Made by a program: the position numbers and the translations under genes
Shown: piece after piece, positions 8,341 to 17,840 of the stretch
Layout: each line of letters starts with the position of its first letter
Numbering within the stretch: the stretch's first letter is position 1
The notes under the pieces: model-generated
Told to the model about the DNA's origin: nothing
What the model saw: only the letters and a program-made list of their open reading frames with translations
Databases searched by the model: none
Origin: CAZWSX01 sp964636985
GTDB taxonomy: Bacteria; Planctomycetota; Planctomycetia; Pirellulales; Pirellulaceae
NCBI GenBank assembly: GCA_964636985.1
Contig: CAZWSX010000001.1
Span: forward strand, 642,883 to 706,882
Reading direction: 5' to 3'
DNA length: 64,000 nucleotides

Positions 8341-8373
8341 AAAAAAGCCCTTCGGCGTTTCCGTCGAAGGGCT
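8341..8373 (-). terminator. intrinsic terminator of the Gfo/Idh/MocA gene
   Basis: On the minus strand a stem AGCCCTTCG/CGAAGGGCT with a short loop is followed directly by six T residues. It lies about 40 bp past the stop codon of the oxidoreductase gene at 8414 and isolates it from the PLD-like gene. Confidence 0.88.
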
Positions 8374-8413
8374 CAATATTAAAGTCGATCAGCAGTAATT
8401 GCTTCCCGAGCTA

Positions 8414-9763
8414 CTAGCTCAGCGTGTACCCGTTGTGGTAGTCGGCCTTGATGAATTGGGCCGTTTCGGGGGCGTTCTTGGCGACCAGTTGCTTGGCGTC
8501 CCATTCCACCTTCTTGCCGGGCTTGCCTTCTTCGTCGGCGACCCACACCGCCAGGTTGCCGAGCAGGATCGTCTCGGTGAGTGGGCCGGCGTAGTCGGGG
8601 AAGTTCGACATTGCTTGCTCGCCACCTTTGATGGCGCGGACCCACTCGTCGAAGTGGCCGGGCGAACGGGGATACTCGACGGTCGGCTTTTCGACGCCCG
8701 TGAGTTGCAGGCCGCGCTCGGCATAGTCGCCGGGTGCGTACAGCTTGCCCTTATCGCCGACGACTAGGCAGCCGCTGGTGGCGTACTTGGCGTTGTCTTC
8801 CCGCTTGAAGCCTTCCAGGGCTGCGTCTTCGGGCATCTTCCCGCCGTCGTACCACTTGAACTTGAGGGCCGCGCGGCCGGCGAGCTCGGGGAATTCAAAA
8901 TCGATCACCGACCACTTGGGGAAGGTGTTCTTGTCGTGGCCATCGGTAATGGCTTGCACCGAGACGGGGTCGCGGAGGTTGAGCGCCATGAACGGCATGT
9001 TGACCGTGTGGCAAGCCATGTCGCCGAGAGCGCCGGTACCGAAGTCCCAGAAACCGCGCCACTTGAAGGGGTGGATTTCGGGGCTGTAGTCGCGCATCTT
9101 GGCCGGCCCAATGAACTCGGCCCAGTGGATGTGCGAGGGAACGGGTTCGGTCTTGACCTGGTGTCCCTTGCCTTGCGGCCACACCGGGCGATTGGTCCAC
9201 ACGTGGACTTCTTTGATGGTGCCGAGCGCGCCCGACTTGATGACGGCGGCGGCTTCGCGAAGCGAGTTCTCGGCCGTGCCTTGGTTGCCCATCTGCGTGG
9301 CCACCTTGTTGGCGCGAGCCAATTCGCCGAGCAACCGAGCTTCGTAGATCGTCTTGGTCATCGGCTTTTGGGTGAAGCAGTGCTTGCCCATCCGCAGAGC
9401 CGTGGCCGTGACGACCGCGTGGCAGTGGTCAGGCGTGCTGACGGTGACGGCGTCGATCGACTTGCCCATCTCGTCGAACATCTTGCGATAGTCGAAGAAC
9501 TTTTTGGCGTTCTTGAACTTGGGATGTCCGCCTGCCTTGTTGAGCGTTTGCTCATCGATATCGCATATGGCGACCATGTCGCCGCGGGTGGCGGCGTCCA
9601 TCGAGTCGCTTTGTCCCTTGCCGCCGACACCGACGCTGGCAAACTGGACTTGCTCGTTGGCGGCGTTGCTCACCTTGGGAGCAATCCCTGCCGCCACCAT
9701 ATAGCCGACACCCAGCGCGGCGGTGGACTTCACGAATTCACGACGATTCGGCCGACGACTCAT
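8414..9763 (-). CDS. Tat-exported Gfo/Idh/MocA family oxidoreductase
   Basis: This is an NAD(P)-dependent dehydrogenase of the glucose-fructose oxidoreductase family, 449 aa, of the exported type common in planctomycetes. Near the start RRPNRREFVK followed by a hydrophobic stretch ending ..SNA is a twin-arginine signal. The Rossmann part follows (FASVGVGGKG; VAICDIDEQTL), then the family motif with TQKPMTKTIYEA, corresponding to the EKP lysine region. The start 9763 has GGAGAG about 7 nt upstream; the longer frame adds 19 residues without a ribosome binding site. It stands alone with its own terminator. The substrate is probably a sugar or cyclitol but cannot be named. Confidence 0.9.
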   Translation of the reverse strand: MSRRPNRREFVKSTAALGVGYMVAAGIAPKVSNAANEQVQFASVGVGGKGQSDSMDAATRGDMVAICDIDEQTLNKAGGHPKFKNAKKFFDYRKMFDEMGKSIDAVTVSTPDHCHAVVTATALRMGKHCFTQKPMTKTIYEARLLGELARANKVATQMGNQGTAENSLREAAAVIKSGALGTIKEVHVWTNRPVWPQGKGHQVKTEPVPSHIHWAEFIGPAKMRDYSPEIHPFKWRGFWDFGTGALGDMACHTVNMPFMALNLRDPVSVQAITDGHDKNTFPKWSVIDFEFPELAGRAALKFKWYDGGKMPEDAALEGFKREDNAKYATSGCLVVGDKGKLYAPGDYAERGLQLTGVEKPTVEYPRSPGHFDEWVRAIKGGEQAMSNFPDYAGPLTETILLGNLAVWVADEEGKPGKKVEWDAKQLVAKNAPETAQFIKADYHNGYTLS

Positions 9764-9993
9764 TTCGAACTCTCCTGGTGGAAGATACGGTGGAAGATAC
9801 TTGGATGGGTGGGCTGGCAAAGGAAGGTGGGATTCGCCGTAAGTGATTCACGGCGAATAGTTTCGGGTGCGAGCCTCCGGCTGCTGTGGATCAATTCCGC
9901 GACGAGTTATCGTCCGTCGATTTCACGACGAGACAGCCCTTTTTGCCAGCGCGCCTTGCCAACCGGCGTTGGCAAACTAGTGTGCGCTCGCAG

Positions 9994-10029
9994 AAAACGC
10001 CCTTCAGGGTAGTCTAAGGGGGGCGTTTT
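9994..10029 (-). terminator. probable bidirectional terminator after rbsK
   Basis: An inverted repeat AAAACGCCC / GGGCGTTTT with an 18-nt loop has T runs on both strands. It lies 35-70 bp beyond the ribokinase stop. The 230 bp between it and the upstream oxidoreductase start (9764-9993) should contain that gene's promoter; no clear box was identified. Confidence 0.55.
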
Positions 10030-10063
10030 TTCAAACCGCCACCGTTCCCGGGATAGGCGATCT

Positions 10064-11035
10064 CTACCAGCGATTTCTCAGCATTTCTACGATTTCTGGC
10101 CGTCTGGCGAGTGACGGCTGCGCTCCCAATCGCGTCACCGAGATCGCCGCGCCCGCCACGGCAAAGCGCAAGGCTTCCGCCAGCGGTGTGGCCTCCGCCA
10201 CTGACATGGCGAAACAGCCGCACAAAGCATCGCCAGCGGCAGTTGCGTCCACCGCGGTGACCGGTGGGGGAGTCAACCGGATCGTTTCGTTAGGTGAGCC
10301 AGCAGTGCGACAGGCGACGCCATTCTTTCCCAATGTCAAGACAACGACTTTAGCTCCGGCGGCCAAGAGCTGCGTTAGCGCGGAATCGACCCAGGTCGGG
10401 TCCAGCGACGAGCCTTCGTCCAAGGCGATTCCCGTTAGTGCAGCGGCTTCCGATTCATTGGGGACGACAATGTCGCACAAGGGTAGCAGGCGTCGGACCA
10501 GTTGCGCGTCGCCCACCGGCGCCGGATTCAAAATGGTTGTTGCGCCGTGCTGCTTGCCGAGCCGCAGCGCGGCCTCGGCGGTTTCGATCGGAATCTCCAG
10601 CGAGACGAGGACCACTTTTACCTGTGACCAGACCTGCGAAGGGAGGCTTTCGACGTCGCGCGGCATGACCTGCGCGTTGGCCCCGGAAGCGACCGTGATG
10701 GCGTTTTGCCCTTGCGTATCGACCGCGATGATGGCCACACCGGTGGCGGCATTGTCGATCGTGCGGACGTAGGTGATGTCGAGTCCTTCTTGCGCCAGTG
10801 CCGCTCGCGCTTGGTTGCCAAAGGCGTCGCCGCCGACGGCGCCAATCATGGCGACCCCCTTCTCCCCTGCCCTGGCCGCGGCGACGGCTTGGTTGGCGCC
10901 TTTGCCTCCGTGGGCTTGCGAGAAGACGCCGCCGACTACCGTTTCGCCAGGACGCGGCAAATGTTCTGCGCGGACGATCAAATCGAGGTTGATCGAGCCG
11001 ACGACGAGGACTGTGGGCGAGGAAGAATTGGGCAT
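10064..11035 (-). CDS. rbsK: ribokinase
   Basis: This cytoplasmic PfkB-family kinase of 323 aa phosphorylates D-ribose to ribose-5-phosphate. The N-terminal substrate signature VGSINLDLIVRAEHLPRPGE, the GGKGANQA motif near residues 43-50, and the C-terminal anion hole/catalytic motif DATAAGDALCG (about residues 259-269, with the base Asp) are all present. The length is close to the usual 305-325 aa. It starts 28 bp after nrdR on the same strand, so nrdR-rbsK form an operon. No ribose transporter gene is adjacent. Confidence 0.9.
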   Translation of the reverse strand: MPNSSSPTVLVVGSINLDLIVRAEHLPRPGETVVGGVFSQAHGGKGANQAVAAARAGEKGVAMIGAVGGDAFGNQARAALAQEGLDITYVRTIDNAATGVAIIAVDTQGQNAITVASGANAQVMPRDVESLPSQVWSQVKVVLVSLEIPIETAEAALRLGKQHGATTILNPAPVGDAQLVRRLLPLCDIVVPNESEAAALTGIALDEGSSLDPTWVDSALTQLLAAGAKVVVLTLGKNGVACRTAGSPNETIRLTPPPVTAVDATAAGDALCGCFAMSVAEATPLAEALRFAVAGAAISVTRLGAQPSLARRPEIVEMLRNRW

Positions 11036-11063
11036 AGGATCAACTCGCTACAGGCTCAGTCGC

Positions 11064-11534
11064 TTACTTCCCATCACGGTGGGTGTTCTTCACGATCGCT
11101 TGGACCGCTTGAACGAAATCGCGGACGTCTTTAAACCTGCCGTAGACACTGGCGAACCGGACGCACGCGACTTCGTCGACCTTCGCCAGGCGTTCCATTA
11201 CGAGTTCGCCGATTTCTTTGCTGCCGATTTCGGTTTCGTAGCTGTTGGTGATTTCGAGCTCGATCGCAGTCACGAGCGACTCGATTTGGGTGTCGCTGAC
11301 GGGGCGTTTCCAGCAGGCGCGTTCGATTCCTTTGCGGATCTTGTCGCGCGTGAAGGGTTCCCGGGCTCCGTCGCGTTTGACCACCTTGAGGACCATTTCC
11401 TCGACGCGCTCGTAGGTGGTGAAACGCCGTTTGCAAATCAGGCATTCCCGCCGGCGACGGATCGACGCACCTTCGTCGCTCGCTCGCGAGTCGATCACCC
11501 GGTCGTTGTCGGCCTTGCAAAACGGACAGCGCAT
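11064..11534 (-). CDS. nrdR: transcriptional repressor NrdR
   Basis: This 156-aa regulator senses ATP/dATP and represses ribonucleotide reductase genes. The N-terminal zinc ribbon has CPFC and CLIC pairs (residues 3-6 and 31-34), with the characteristic RRRRECLICKRRFTTYER run. The ATP-cone domain (about residues 46-136) begins with VLKVVKRDGAREPF. Length and motifs are those of standard NrdR. No ribonucleotide reductase gene is in the window, so its targets lie elsewhere. Confidence 0.95.
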   Translation of the reverse strand: MRCPFCKADNDRVIDSRASDEGASIRRRRECLICKRRFTTYERVEEMVLKVVKRDGAREPFTRDKIRKGIERACWKRPVSDTQIESLVTAIELEITNSYETEIGSKEIGELVMERLAKVDEVACVRFASVYGRFKDVRDFVQAVQAIVKNTHRDGK

Positions 11535-11751
11535 GCGTTGGTTGGTAAGAGAATGCGCGACCCCCGTGCCGCGACCTCTTCAATGTAGTCCGGAACCGAT
11601 TGGGTGTCAGTGAGGCGCGCGTATTTCGTGTTGGCTCGCACGAGGCTCGCGGAGGAATCGTTACGGGCGGCACGGACCCACGTCGGCGGTGGAAATGGGC
11701 TCCTTCTGTCGTTACATTGCTCGCTGCCCCAATGTTTATGAGAGTTTGCCC

Positions 11752-13038
11752 ATGTCGTCCGAACTGCGTCGCCGGTTGTTTGCCGAACTCGATTCGCTCG
11801 TTTTAATCGATCCCCATTCGCACATCGATCCGCAAGCGCCGGCGTCGAAGAATCTCGCGGACATCCTGGGCTACCACTACTTCACCGAGCTGGCTCACTC
11901 GGCCGGCATGCCCAAGGAGCGGATCGAGGAACCGGGCATTTCTCCCAAGGAAAAAGTGGGCCGCCTGGCCGAGTACCTGCCGCGGCTGGAAAACACGATC
12001 CAATACAGCTGGTTCATTCACCTGGCGCAGGAATTTTTCGACTTTCGCGACGAACGCGTCACCAGCCAGAACTGGGAGTCGCTGTACGACACGGCGCAAA
12101 AGAAGTTGGACCAGCCTGACTGGGAAGAGCAAGTCCTCAAGCAAACGCGGTTGGAGGCCGTGTTCTTGACCAATGATTTCGACGATCCGCTGGAGGGATT
12201 CGATACGTGTCGCTACATCCCGTGCTTGCGGACAGACGATCTTGTTTTTCACTTGGCGAAGCCAAGCGTGCGCGAGCGTTTTGCCAAGTCGACGGGGAAG
12301 GAGTTGGGAAGCGTCGCAGACTTGGATGCGGGCTTGAATGTTCTGTTCGAGCGATTCAAAAAACGCGGTGCCAAAGCCTGCGCTATCTCGCTGCCGCCTG
12401 ATTTTGTGCCGGAGCCCGTGTCGACGACGGAACTGGAGACGAGCCTCCGGGAGCTTCTGGCCAAAGGTGAAGACGCTTCGAGTTCAGCCAGGTCGGTTGT
12501 CTCGAAGGCTGTTTTTTGGAAGTTGGCCCAACGATGCGTTGACTTCAAGCTTCCCTTCGACTTAATGATCGGCGTCAACCGCAACGTCTATCCAGCGGGC
12601 GTTCATCAAGGGCGCGATTTGTTCGACAGCCGCGTCTCGCTGATTCAGTACCGTCAGTTGTTCAACGCCTTTCCAAGCGTGACGTTTCCGATCTCGGTCC
12701 TCGCGTCGGTGACCAATCAAGAGCTAGTGAGTTACGCGTGGATCTTTCCCAATGTCGCTATCAACGGGCATTGGTGGTATTCGAACACGCCTACCTATAT
12801 CGAAAGCGATCTCGCCGCGCGGTTGGAAGCGGTCCCCTGGACGAAGCAAATCGGCTACTACAGCGACATGTATAAGCTCGAATTCGGTTTGCCCAAGTTT
12901 GCGATGTTCAAGCGGATTCTCGCCAAGGTTCTGGCCGAACGGTTTGTCGTAGAACGGCAGTGGACCGAAGAGCGGGCGGTGGCGCTAGGAAAAGCCGTAG
13001 TGCGAGGAAACGTCGAAACGATCTTCGACCACGGTTAA
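11752..13038 (+). CDS. uronate (glucuronate) isomerase-like amidohydrolase
   Basis: This 428-aa TIM-barrel metal-dependent protein is related to glucuronate isomerase (UxaC, COG1904). The early metal-binding HxH lies in LIDPHSHIDP (about residues 17-26), followed by NLADILGYHYF, the same layout as UxaC. Near the C-terminus SYAWIFPNVAINGHWWYSNTP is also family-like. The start at MSSELRRRL is chosen because the extra 21 upstream residues look non-coding and UxaC proteins begin shortly before the HxH strand. It is shorter than E. coli UxaC (about 470 aa). True uronate isomerase activity is likely but unproven, since many planctomycete homologues are uncharacterised. Confidence 0.75.
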   Translation: MSSELRRRLFAELDSLVLIDPHSHIDPQAPASKNLADILGYHYFTELAHSAGMPKERIEEPGISPKEKVGRLAEYLPRLENTIQYSWFIHLAQEFFDFRDERVTSQNWESLYDTAQKKLDQPDWEEQVLKQTRLEAVFLTNDFDDPLEGFDTCRYIPCLRTDDLVFHLAKPSVRERFAKSTGKELGSVADLDAGLNVLFERFKKRGAKACAISLPPDFVPEPVSTTELETSLRELLAKGEDASSSARSVVSKAVFWKLAQRCVDFKLPFDLMIGVNRNVYPAGVHQGRDLFDSRVSLIQYRQLFNAFPSVTFPISVLASVTNQELVSYAWIFPNVAINGHWWYSNTPTYIESDLAARLEAVPWTKQIGYYSDMYKLEFGLPKFAMFKRILAKVLAERFVVERQWTEERAVALGKAVVRGNVETIFDHG

Positions 13039-13246
13039 CGCCGGGCCCGCAACGACGGGAACCGGCCCCGTTTTTAACCGAAAGAAGGAGGGTGCCCCCA
13101 CGATGGTGGGAGGACGCTGGTAAATCGGCCGATCTTCGCCTTTTTGCGTATTCGCGCAGCTCTGGCGTTATGGATACTTATTTATTCGATTCTAAATCGT
13201 ACGGGGATATTGCGGCTTTCATCTTGTAGCGGCAAGTGGGGCATTT

Positions 13247-14479
13247 GTGAGTCGACTATCTCTCTGGCAGAAGTTCTTCGCCATACCGTTTGTGTGTCTT
13301 GGGCTCGTGACCGGATTTTGTCTGGCGCCGAGTGCTGTTGCCCGCGAGTGGGCGAGTGCAAGTGGCAAGTTCAAGATCGAGGCCGAGTTTGTCCGCATCG
13401 AGGGGACCAAGGTCATCCTCAAAAAGCCCAACGGCGAACTGCTGCCTGTTGAATACGAAAAGTTATCCGATAGCGATAAGAAATATGTCGAAGGGTTGAC
13501 CGGCTCGCCGGTTACTTCAAGCAAGCCGATTCCGGAAGTCACGCTGAAGGGAATCGATCCTGATGATTCCTCGCTGGTTGTAAGAACGTTTTACGACCTG
13601 AGCGATTTCGAAACCGGCGTGGGGCTTTCGCCGAATGGTCGCTACCTGGTCGCGGGCGGCCGAGACGGCATCGTGACAGCGGACCTGGTGACGGGCAAGC
13701 GCGTGTCGAAGTACGCCAAGCAAGTGACGCTCGGCAGTGTGAAGTGTCTTAGGTTTACACCCGACGGCACCCGAGTGTTGGCAGGCGGATCGAACGGACG
13801 CGTGTTCGTCTTCAAGCTCGAGCGGGATGGGAGCCTGGAAGAAATTGGCCAGATCATTTGCGCCACCGACAAGGATGTGAAGGCGATCGCCATCGCGCCC
13901 GACAACGCGACGGTGATGGTGGCAGTGGATAATTCCCCCTTGTTTCTTTGCCGGCTCGATACGTGCAAAGTCGTCGCCCCGCTAACTCGCGCTGAGCGCT
14001 ATTCGTTCGATGATGTCGAGGCGTGCGTCTTTTCCCCCGATGGTAGATCGGGATGGGCTCTCGCGCACAGGACGGTTTACGCGGTGGACCCAATTGCCAA
14101 AACAAGTAAATCACGCGAACACGACGCTTACATCAGCAGTCTTAGTAAGCCGAGTTTTTCGGAGGATGGAACCCATCTGCTGGTGTCGACGTCGGATGGG
14201 ACCATCTTGGTTGAAATGAAAACGGGAAAGCCGATCCGGTCGTTTGGCGGCCGTCGTGCCGACGCGGCTTGTTTTTTGGCTAACGGAACGAAGGTCGCCG
14301 TGGCAGTCGACGGACGAGTCGAGATTTACAAAACATCTGGCAAGCAAATCGCCACCAGCGGCGACGAAAACATTGCTGGCTCGATGTGCAGCATGATCGC
14401 ATCCAGCGACGGACGGTACTTCGCCGTGCATGGGACGAGCTTGCCCTTGCGCGTGCTTCGAGTTCCTGATACGGAATGA
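13247..14479 (+). CDS. secreted SHD1-domain / WD40-type beta-propeller protein
   Basis: This 410-aa protein begins with a signal peptide (hydrophobic residues 11-30, cleavage near AVAREW). An SHD1 (SLA1 homology 1) module follows at about residues 33-90, recognisable by REWASASGKFKIEAEFVRIEG and LPVEYEKLSDSDKKYVEG. SHD1 is unusually frequent in planctomycete exported proteins. Residues 105-400 hold repeated blades such as LRFTPDGTRVLAGGSNGRV and ACVFSPDGRSGWALA, typical of a WD40-like propeller. It is probably a scaffold in the periplasm or cell envelope. The protease gene starts 69 bp downstream on the same strand, so the two may be cotranscribed. Confidence 0.85.
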   Translation: MSRLSLWQKFFAIPFVCLGLVTGFCLAPSAVAREWASASGKFKIEAEFVRIEGTKVILKKPNGELLPVEYEKLSDSDKKYVEGLTGSPVTSSKPIPEVTLKGIDPDDSSLVVRTFYDLSDFETGVGLSPNGRYLVAGGRDGIVTADLVTGKRVSKYAKQVTLGSVKCLRFTPDGTRVLAGGSNGRVFVFKLERDGSLEEIGQIICATDKDVKAIAIAPDNATVMVAVDNSPLFLCRLDTCKVVAPLTRAERYSFDDVEACVFSPDGRSGWALAHRTVYAVDPIAKTSKSREHDAYISSLSKPSFSEDGTHLLVSTSDGTILVEMKTGKPIRSFGGRRADAACFLANGTKVAVAVDGRVEIYKTSGKQIATSGDENIAGSMCSMIASSDGRYFAVHGTSLPLRVLRVPDTE

Positions 14480-14548
14480 GCTGGCGAACCTGGTCGGTGA
14501 ATAAGGCAGAGACGAACCGCGGACCGGACGAATCGAAAAAGTGACATC

Positions 14549-17524
14549 ATGACAGCGCATGGTTTTCATCCGCCCGGCGTTCAATTCAGTTGCCCGCATT
14601 GCCGTACCGTATCGGCCTCGGGCACCGCTATCGCCTATGGGACGGTGGTCTCGTGTCCCACATGCCGCAATCAATTCGCCATTACGGCACGTAGTTCGCC
14701 TGCGCAGCAGATGCCCGCGCCACATCCCTACGTACCGGCGCCGCAGATGCCTTCTCCCCAGATACCCAGTCCCCAGTATGGCGGGCCGTCTCCTTACGGC
14801 GCGCAGCACGTACCGCAACCGGGTTACGGCAACCTCCCTACGTACCCGAGTCAGCCCGCCGGCTATGCGAATCCTCCCGGCGGCATGCTGCCGTTTCCTT
14901 CAAATCCACGGCTCGCCCCGGCACCGGTTCCGCACGGCTTTGGCTCTCCAGCCACCTCGCCCGCGGGAATGAACTCAGCTGGAATGGGGCTTGGTGGCAT
15001 TGGAGCCGCCCCTCACAAGCCGCCGACGCCTACTAGCGCAGCGCTTCCGAACAGTGGCGACAACCAAAGCACGATGTTGATCCTAGGCGCGGTGGGCGTT
15101 GGTGCGATGGTTGTGATTGGGTTGGTGGTAGTCATCTTCACTTCGTCGCGAGGTGGGAACACCCCACTACCCGTTGCGCAAGGCAATACGCCCGTCGCCA
15201 CGTCGTCGAACCAATCCGAGGTGCCTGTGTCCCCGGCGCCGGCCCCTCCTCCACCCCCAGTCATTACACCTGCCCCTGCAACCAGCTCAAGCGGATCGGG
15301 CAGCGGCAAGTATTCGTTTGGCGACAGCGATGCGAGTACCGAGGCCTCAGGCGAAGTCCTGGCGTACAAACTCAACGGCTCGCCCGTGAACTATCGGCAG
15401 AAGCTGACGCTGGCCATGGGGGGACAATCGCTCGAGATTTCCGGCACCAACACCCTCACGCCGATGGCTCCCAAACAAAAGAAGGCGGAGTTGGTAGAGG
15501 GGACTGGGACTGCATTTGTCGTCTCGCCTGATGGCTACATGTTGACCTGCGCGCACTGCGTGGATGGTGCGGTGGAGATCGAAGTAAAGCTCGATCAAAA
15601 GATGCATCGTTGCCGGGTGATCGCGTCCGACAAGCGGCTCGACAGCGCGCTCGTCAAAATCGAAGCGACGGGTCTGCCATACATTTCGCTGGCGGAATCG
15701 TCGAAGGTGGAACTCGCGGAAGAGATTCGCGTGATCGGTTACCCATTCGCGTCCAAGATCGGCGACAACCTGAAGGTGACCGCAGGCGCCGTTTCCGGTT
15801 TTACCGAAATGCGCGGGCAAAAGTTGATTCAAACCGACGCCGCAATCAACCCGGGCAATAGCGGCGGGCCGGTTGTCGACGAACGAGGCAATGTGATTGG
15901 CATCGCCTCGTCGAAGATTGTGGCCGACGACGTCTCCAACATTGCCTTTTGCGTTCCGTCGGACTTTGTCCGCAAGTGGGCAGCGCAGCACAATTTCTCG
16001 CCGCACGTCGCCACCAGCGGGCCAGCACTCAAGGGCCCCGAGATCGTCCGCAAAGTTGGACCGGCGGTTGGATTGATCAAAGTGAAGGTCGATCCCGTCG
16101 CGAGCCTGGGGACTCGCTTCGGGCTCCAGAGCAACGCGCAAGTATCGCTCTCTGTGCCGGGCGTATCGAGCTCCGCCATCACTAAGAGTGAATCCACGTA
16201 CGGAGAGTGCAACGTTGCGGGTGAGATGGTTTCGGATGAAAAGAGAAAGAGCGATATCCCAAGTCCTCCGCTCATGAGCGACTTCGGCATGCTGCCGATC
16301 GAGCCACTGTCTCCCCATGGTGCTAAGAAGTGGACGCAGGAGCGCGATCTAGCAATCAAGGTTGTGAGCAAGCCGTCGAGTTCCGGTTCGCCTTTCAATC
16401 GCTACGGGCGGACGGGCCGGCTGCGTGGTATTCCGGCTCCCGAAGCTGAACCCGAGATGAAGATCTTCGTCGGACGCGAGGTGATCAACTACGAGATCCA
16501 GAGCGACGACGGAACGGGCGTGCGGATCGCGAAGCAGGGCAAAGCTCGTTTAGTGTCGCTCTCGTCCGAGAACGAGTACATCGAATACACGGGATCGGGA
16601 ACGTGGGTCTTCGATAAGAAAAAAGGGATGACCCGATCGATCGATTTCCGCGGGACGATCACCCAGCAAGAGGCGTCGGGCCGCAGTGATGTCAACATGG
16701 CCGTGCAGGCCGAAGACATGTCGAGCGCCAGTTCGTTTGCTTCCAGCGGCCTCTCGAGCCGGCCCGCGGGCACGCCGAATTCAGCTCCACCTACTTCTGC
16801 CGCTCCTTCCAATCCGTCGGCCCCGAGCCCGATCTCGCCGTCTCCTTCGACGCCGGCACCCTTTGCTAGTACTCCTGCGGCACCAACGATTCCGGGACAG
16901 ATACCGATTGCCAGCTCCAAGCCTAGCGCCGCGCTGAAGTATTCCATTGGCAGCGCCGCGGACAACATCAAGCGCATTCTCGATGCGATTCGCGAAACGG
17001 CGGATACATCGGAGCGTAACGCCTTGCTGCAAAGAATCGCCGTCAGCGAGATTGTCGATTCCATGCGCAACGATGTCGTGTCCGTCGTTGGTCAGTACGC
17101 ACGCGCCACCGAGCCCGATATCAAGGCGCATGCGTGGAAAGCGCTTGCGCGCTGGGATAGCGGATCGATGATCGAAGCCGCCACAGGGCTGCTGGCCGAG
17201 ACGCAGCCCACGGTTCGGCGTGCAGGCTTGGTCTATCTGGGCGCACAGTCCGATGCGAAGGCGGCGACGGCGCTCGCGAAGCATCTGGAACGCTCGGATG
17301 ATCGCAGCCAGACCGAATTCGCGCTCAAAGCATTTGGCCAACCGGCGGAGAGCGCCGTGATTGCGGGTCCTTTGACGCACACCGACCGCGACGTGCGCGC
17401 GGCCGCTTGTCGCGTGCTGGGAGCGATTGGCGGGGACGCCTCGCGTGGGCCTTTGACGGACCTAGTGAACAAGTCCGACGCTGCTTCGGACGAGGCCAAA
17501 GCAGCCTTGGCGAAGCTCAAGTAA
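14549..17524 (+). CDS. zinc-ribbon / trypsin-like protease / HEAT-repeat membrane protein
   Basis: This 991-aa fusion has several parts. A cytoplasmic CPHC...CPTC zinc ribbon at residues 15-45 is followed by a Pro/Gln/Tyr-rich linker (50-165) and one transmembrane helix near 172-197. A trypsin/DegP-like protease domain spans about 315-480, with catalytic His in LTCAHCV, Asp in RLDSALVKI and Ser in NPGNSGGP, so the triad looks intact. A second low-complexity linker leads to HEAT-like repeats at about 800-990 (for example DVRAAACRVLGAIGGD). It has no PDZ domain. The topology puts the ribbon in the cytoplasm and the protease outside, suggesting a sensor/regulatory protease. Substrate unknown; the fusion order is typical of planctomycete-specific proteins. 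Confidence 0.87.
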   Translation: MTAHGFHPPGVQFSCPHCRTVSASGTAIAYGTVVSCPTCRNQFAITARSSPAQQMPAPHPYVPAPQMPSPQIPSPQYGGPSPYGAQHVPQPGYGNLPTYPSQPAGYANPPGGMLPFPSNPRLAPAPVPHGFGSPATSPAGMNSAGMGLGGIGAAPHKPPTPTSAALPNSGDNQSTMLILGAVGVGAMVVIGLVVVIFTSSRGGNTPLPVAQGNTPVATSSNQSEVPVSPAPAPPPPPVITPAPATSSSGSGSGKYSFGDSDASTEASGEVLAYKLNGSPVNYRQKLTLAMGGQSLEISGTNTLTPMAPKQKKAELVEGTGTAFVVSPDGYMLTCAHCVDGAVEIEVKLDQKMHRCRVIASDKRLDSALVKIEATGLPYISLAESSKVELAEEIRVIGYPFASKIGDNLKVTAGAVSGFTEMRGQKLIQTDAAINPGNSGGPVVDERGNVIGIASSKIVADDVSNIAFCVPSDFVRKWAAQHNFSPHVATSGPALKGPEIVRKVGPAVGLIKVKVDPVASLGTRFGLQSNAQVSLSVPGVSSSAITKSESTYGECNVAGEMVSDEKRKSDIPSPPLMSDFGMLPIEPLSPHGAKKWTQERDLAIKVVSKPSSSGSPFNRYGRTGRLRGIPAPEAEPEMKIFVGREVINYEIQSDDGTGVRIAKQGKARLVSLSSENEYIEYTGSGTWVFDKKKGMTRSIDFRGTITQQEASGRSDVNMAVQAEDMSSASSFASSGLSSRPAGTPNSAPPTSAAPSNPSAPSPISPSPSTPAPFASTPAAPTIPGQIPIASSKPSAALKYSIGSAADNIKRILDAIRETADTSERNALLQRIAVSEIVDSMRNDVVSVVGQYARATEPDIKAHAWKALARWDSGSMIEAATGLLAETQPTVRRAGLVYLGAQSDAKAATALAKHLERSDDRSQTEFALKAFGQPAESAVIAGPLTHTDRDVRAAACRVLGAIGGDASRGPLTDLVNKSDAASDEAKAALAKLK

Positions 17525-17840
17525 CGGGGCCACCCCTCTGACGTCACTTCGGCCCCCCATTTGGGTGGTTCGCGGCCTCCTTCCGACTTTTCTGGAAATT
17601 CTTTTCGCGACCGCGAACCTTTTGGTCGAAACGGTCTCTAAGACACGTCGGGCGAGCATGGTTTGCTCGTCTGGGGAAAGGTGTTGGCCAATTTCGCTGG
17701 AATTTTCCGCGTGGTTGGGATATCTTTCCTACGACTTGCCAGGAGTCTGATGGGTTGACTGCCCCGACTGCCTGAAAAGTCGTGTGAGTCGTTTTTTGTT
17801 CTCTCTCGGTCTGTGCCCATTCGCACAGGGGAGGAATGCC
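17525..17840 (+). other. non-coding stretch between the protease gene and a doubtful small ORF
   Basis: No convincing gene is present. A T-run preceded by nested short inverted repeats (CGACT/AGTCG at 17765-17782, then GAGTCG and six T at 17792-17797) could end the protease transcript. A second hairpin CTGTGC/GCACAG at 17811-17828 sits directly before the GGGAGG ribosome binding site of the small ORF at 17841. Confidence 0.4.

Noticed and set aside
15347..16318. Minus-strand 323-aa frame opposite the protease gene
   Set aside because: Antisense to the protease catalytic domain; no recognisable motif.
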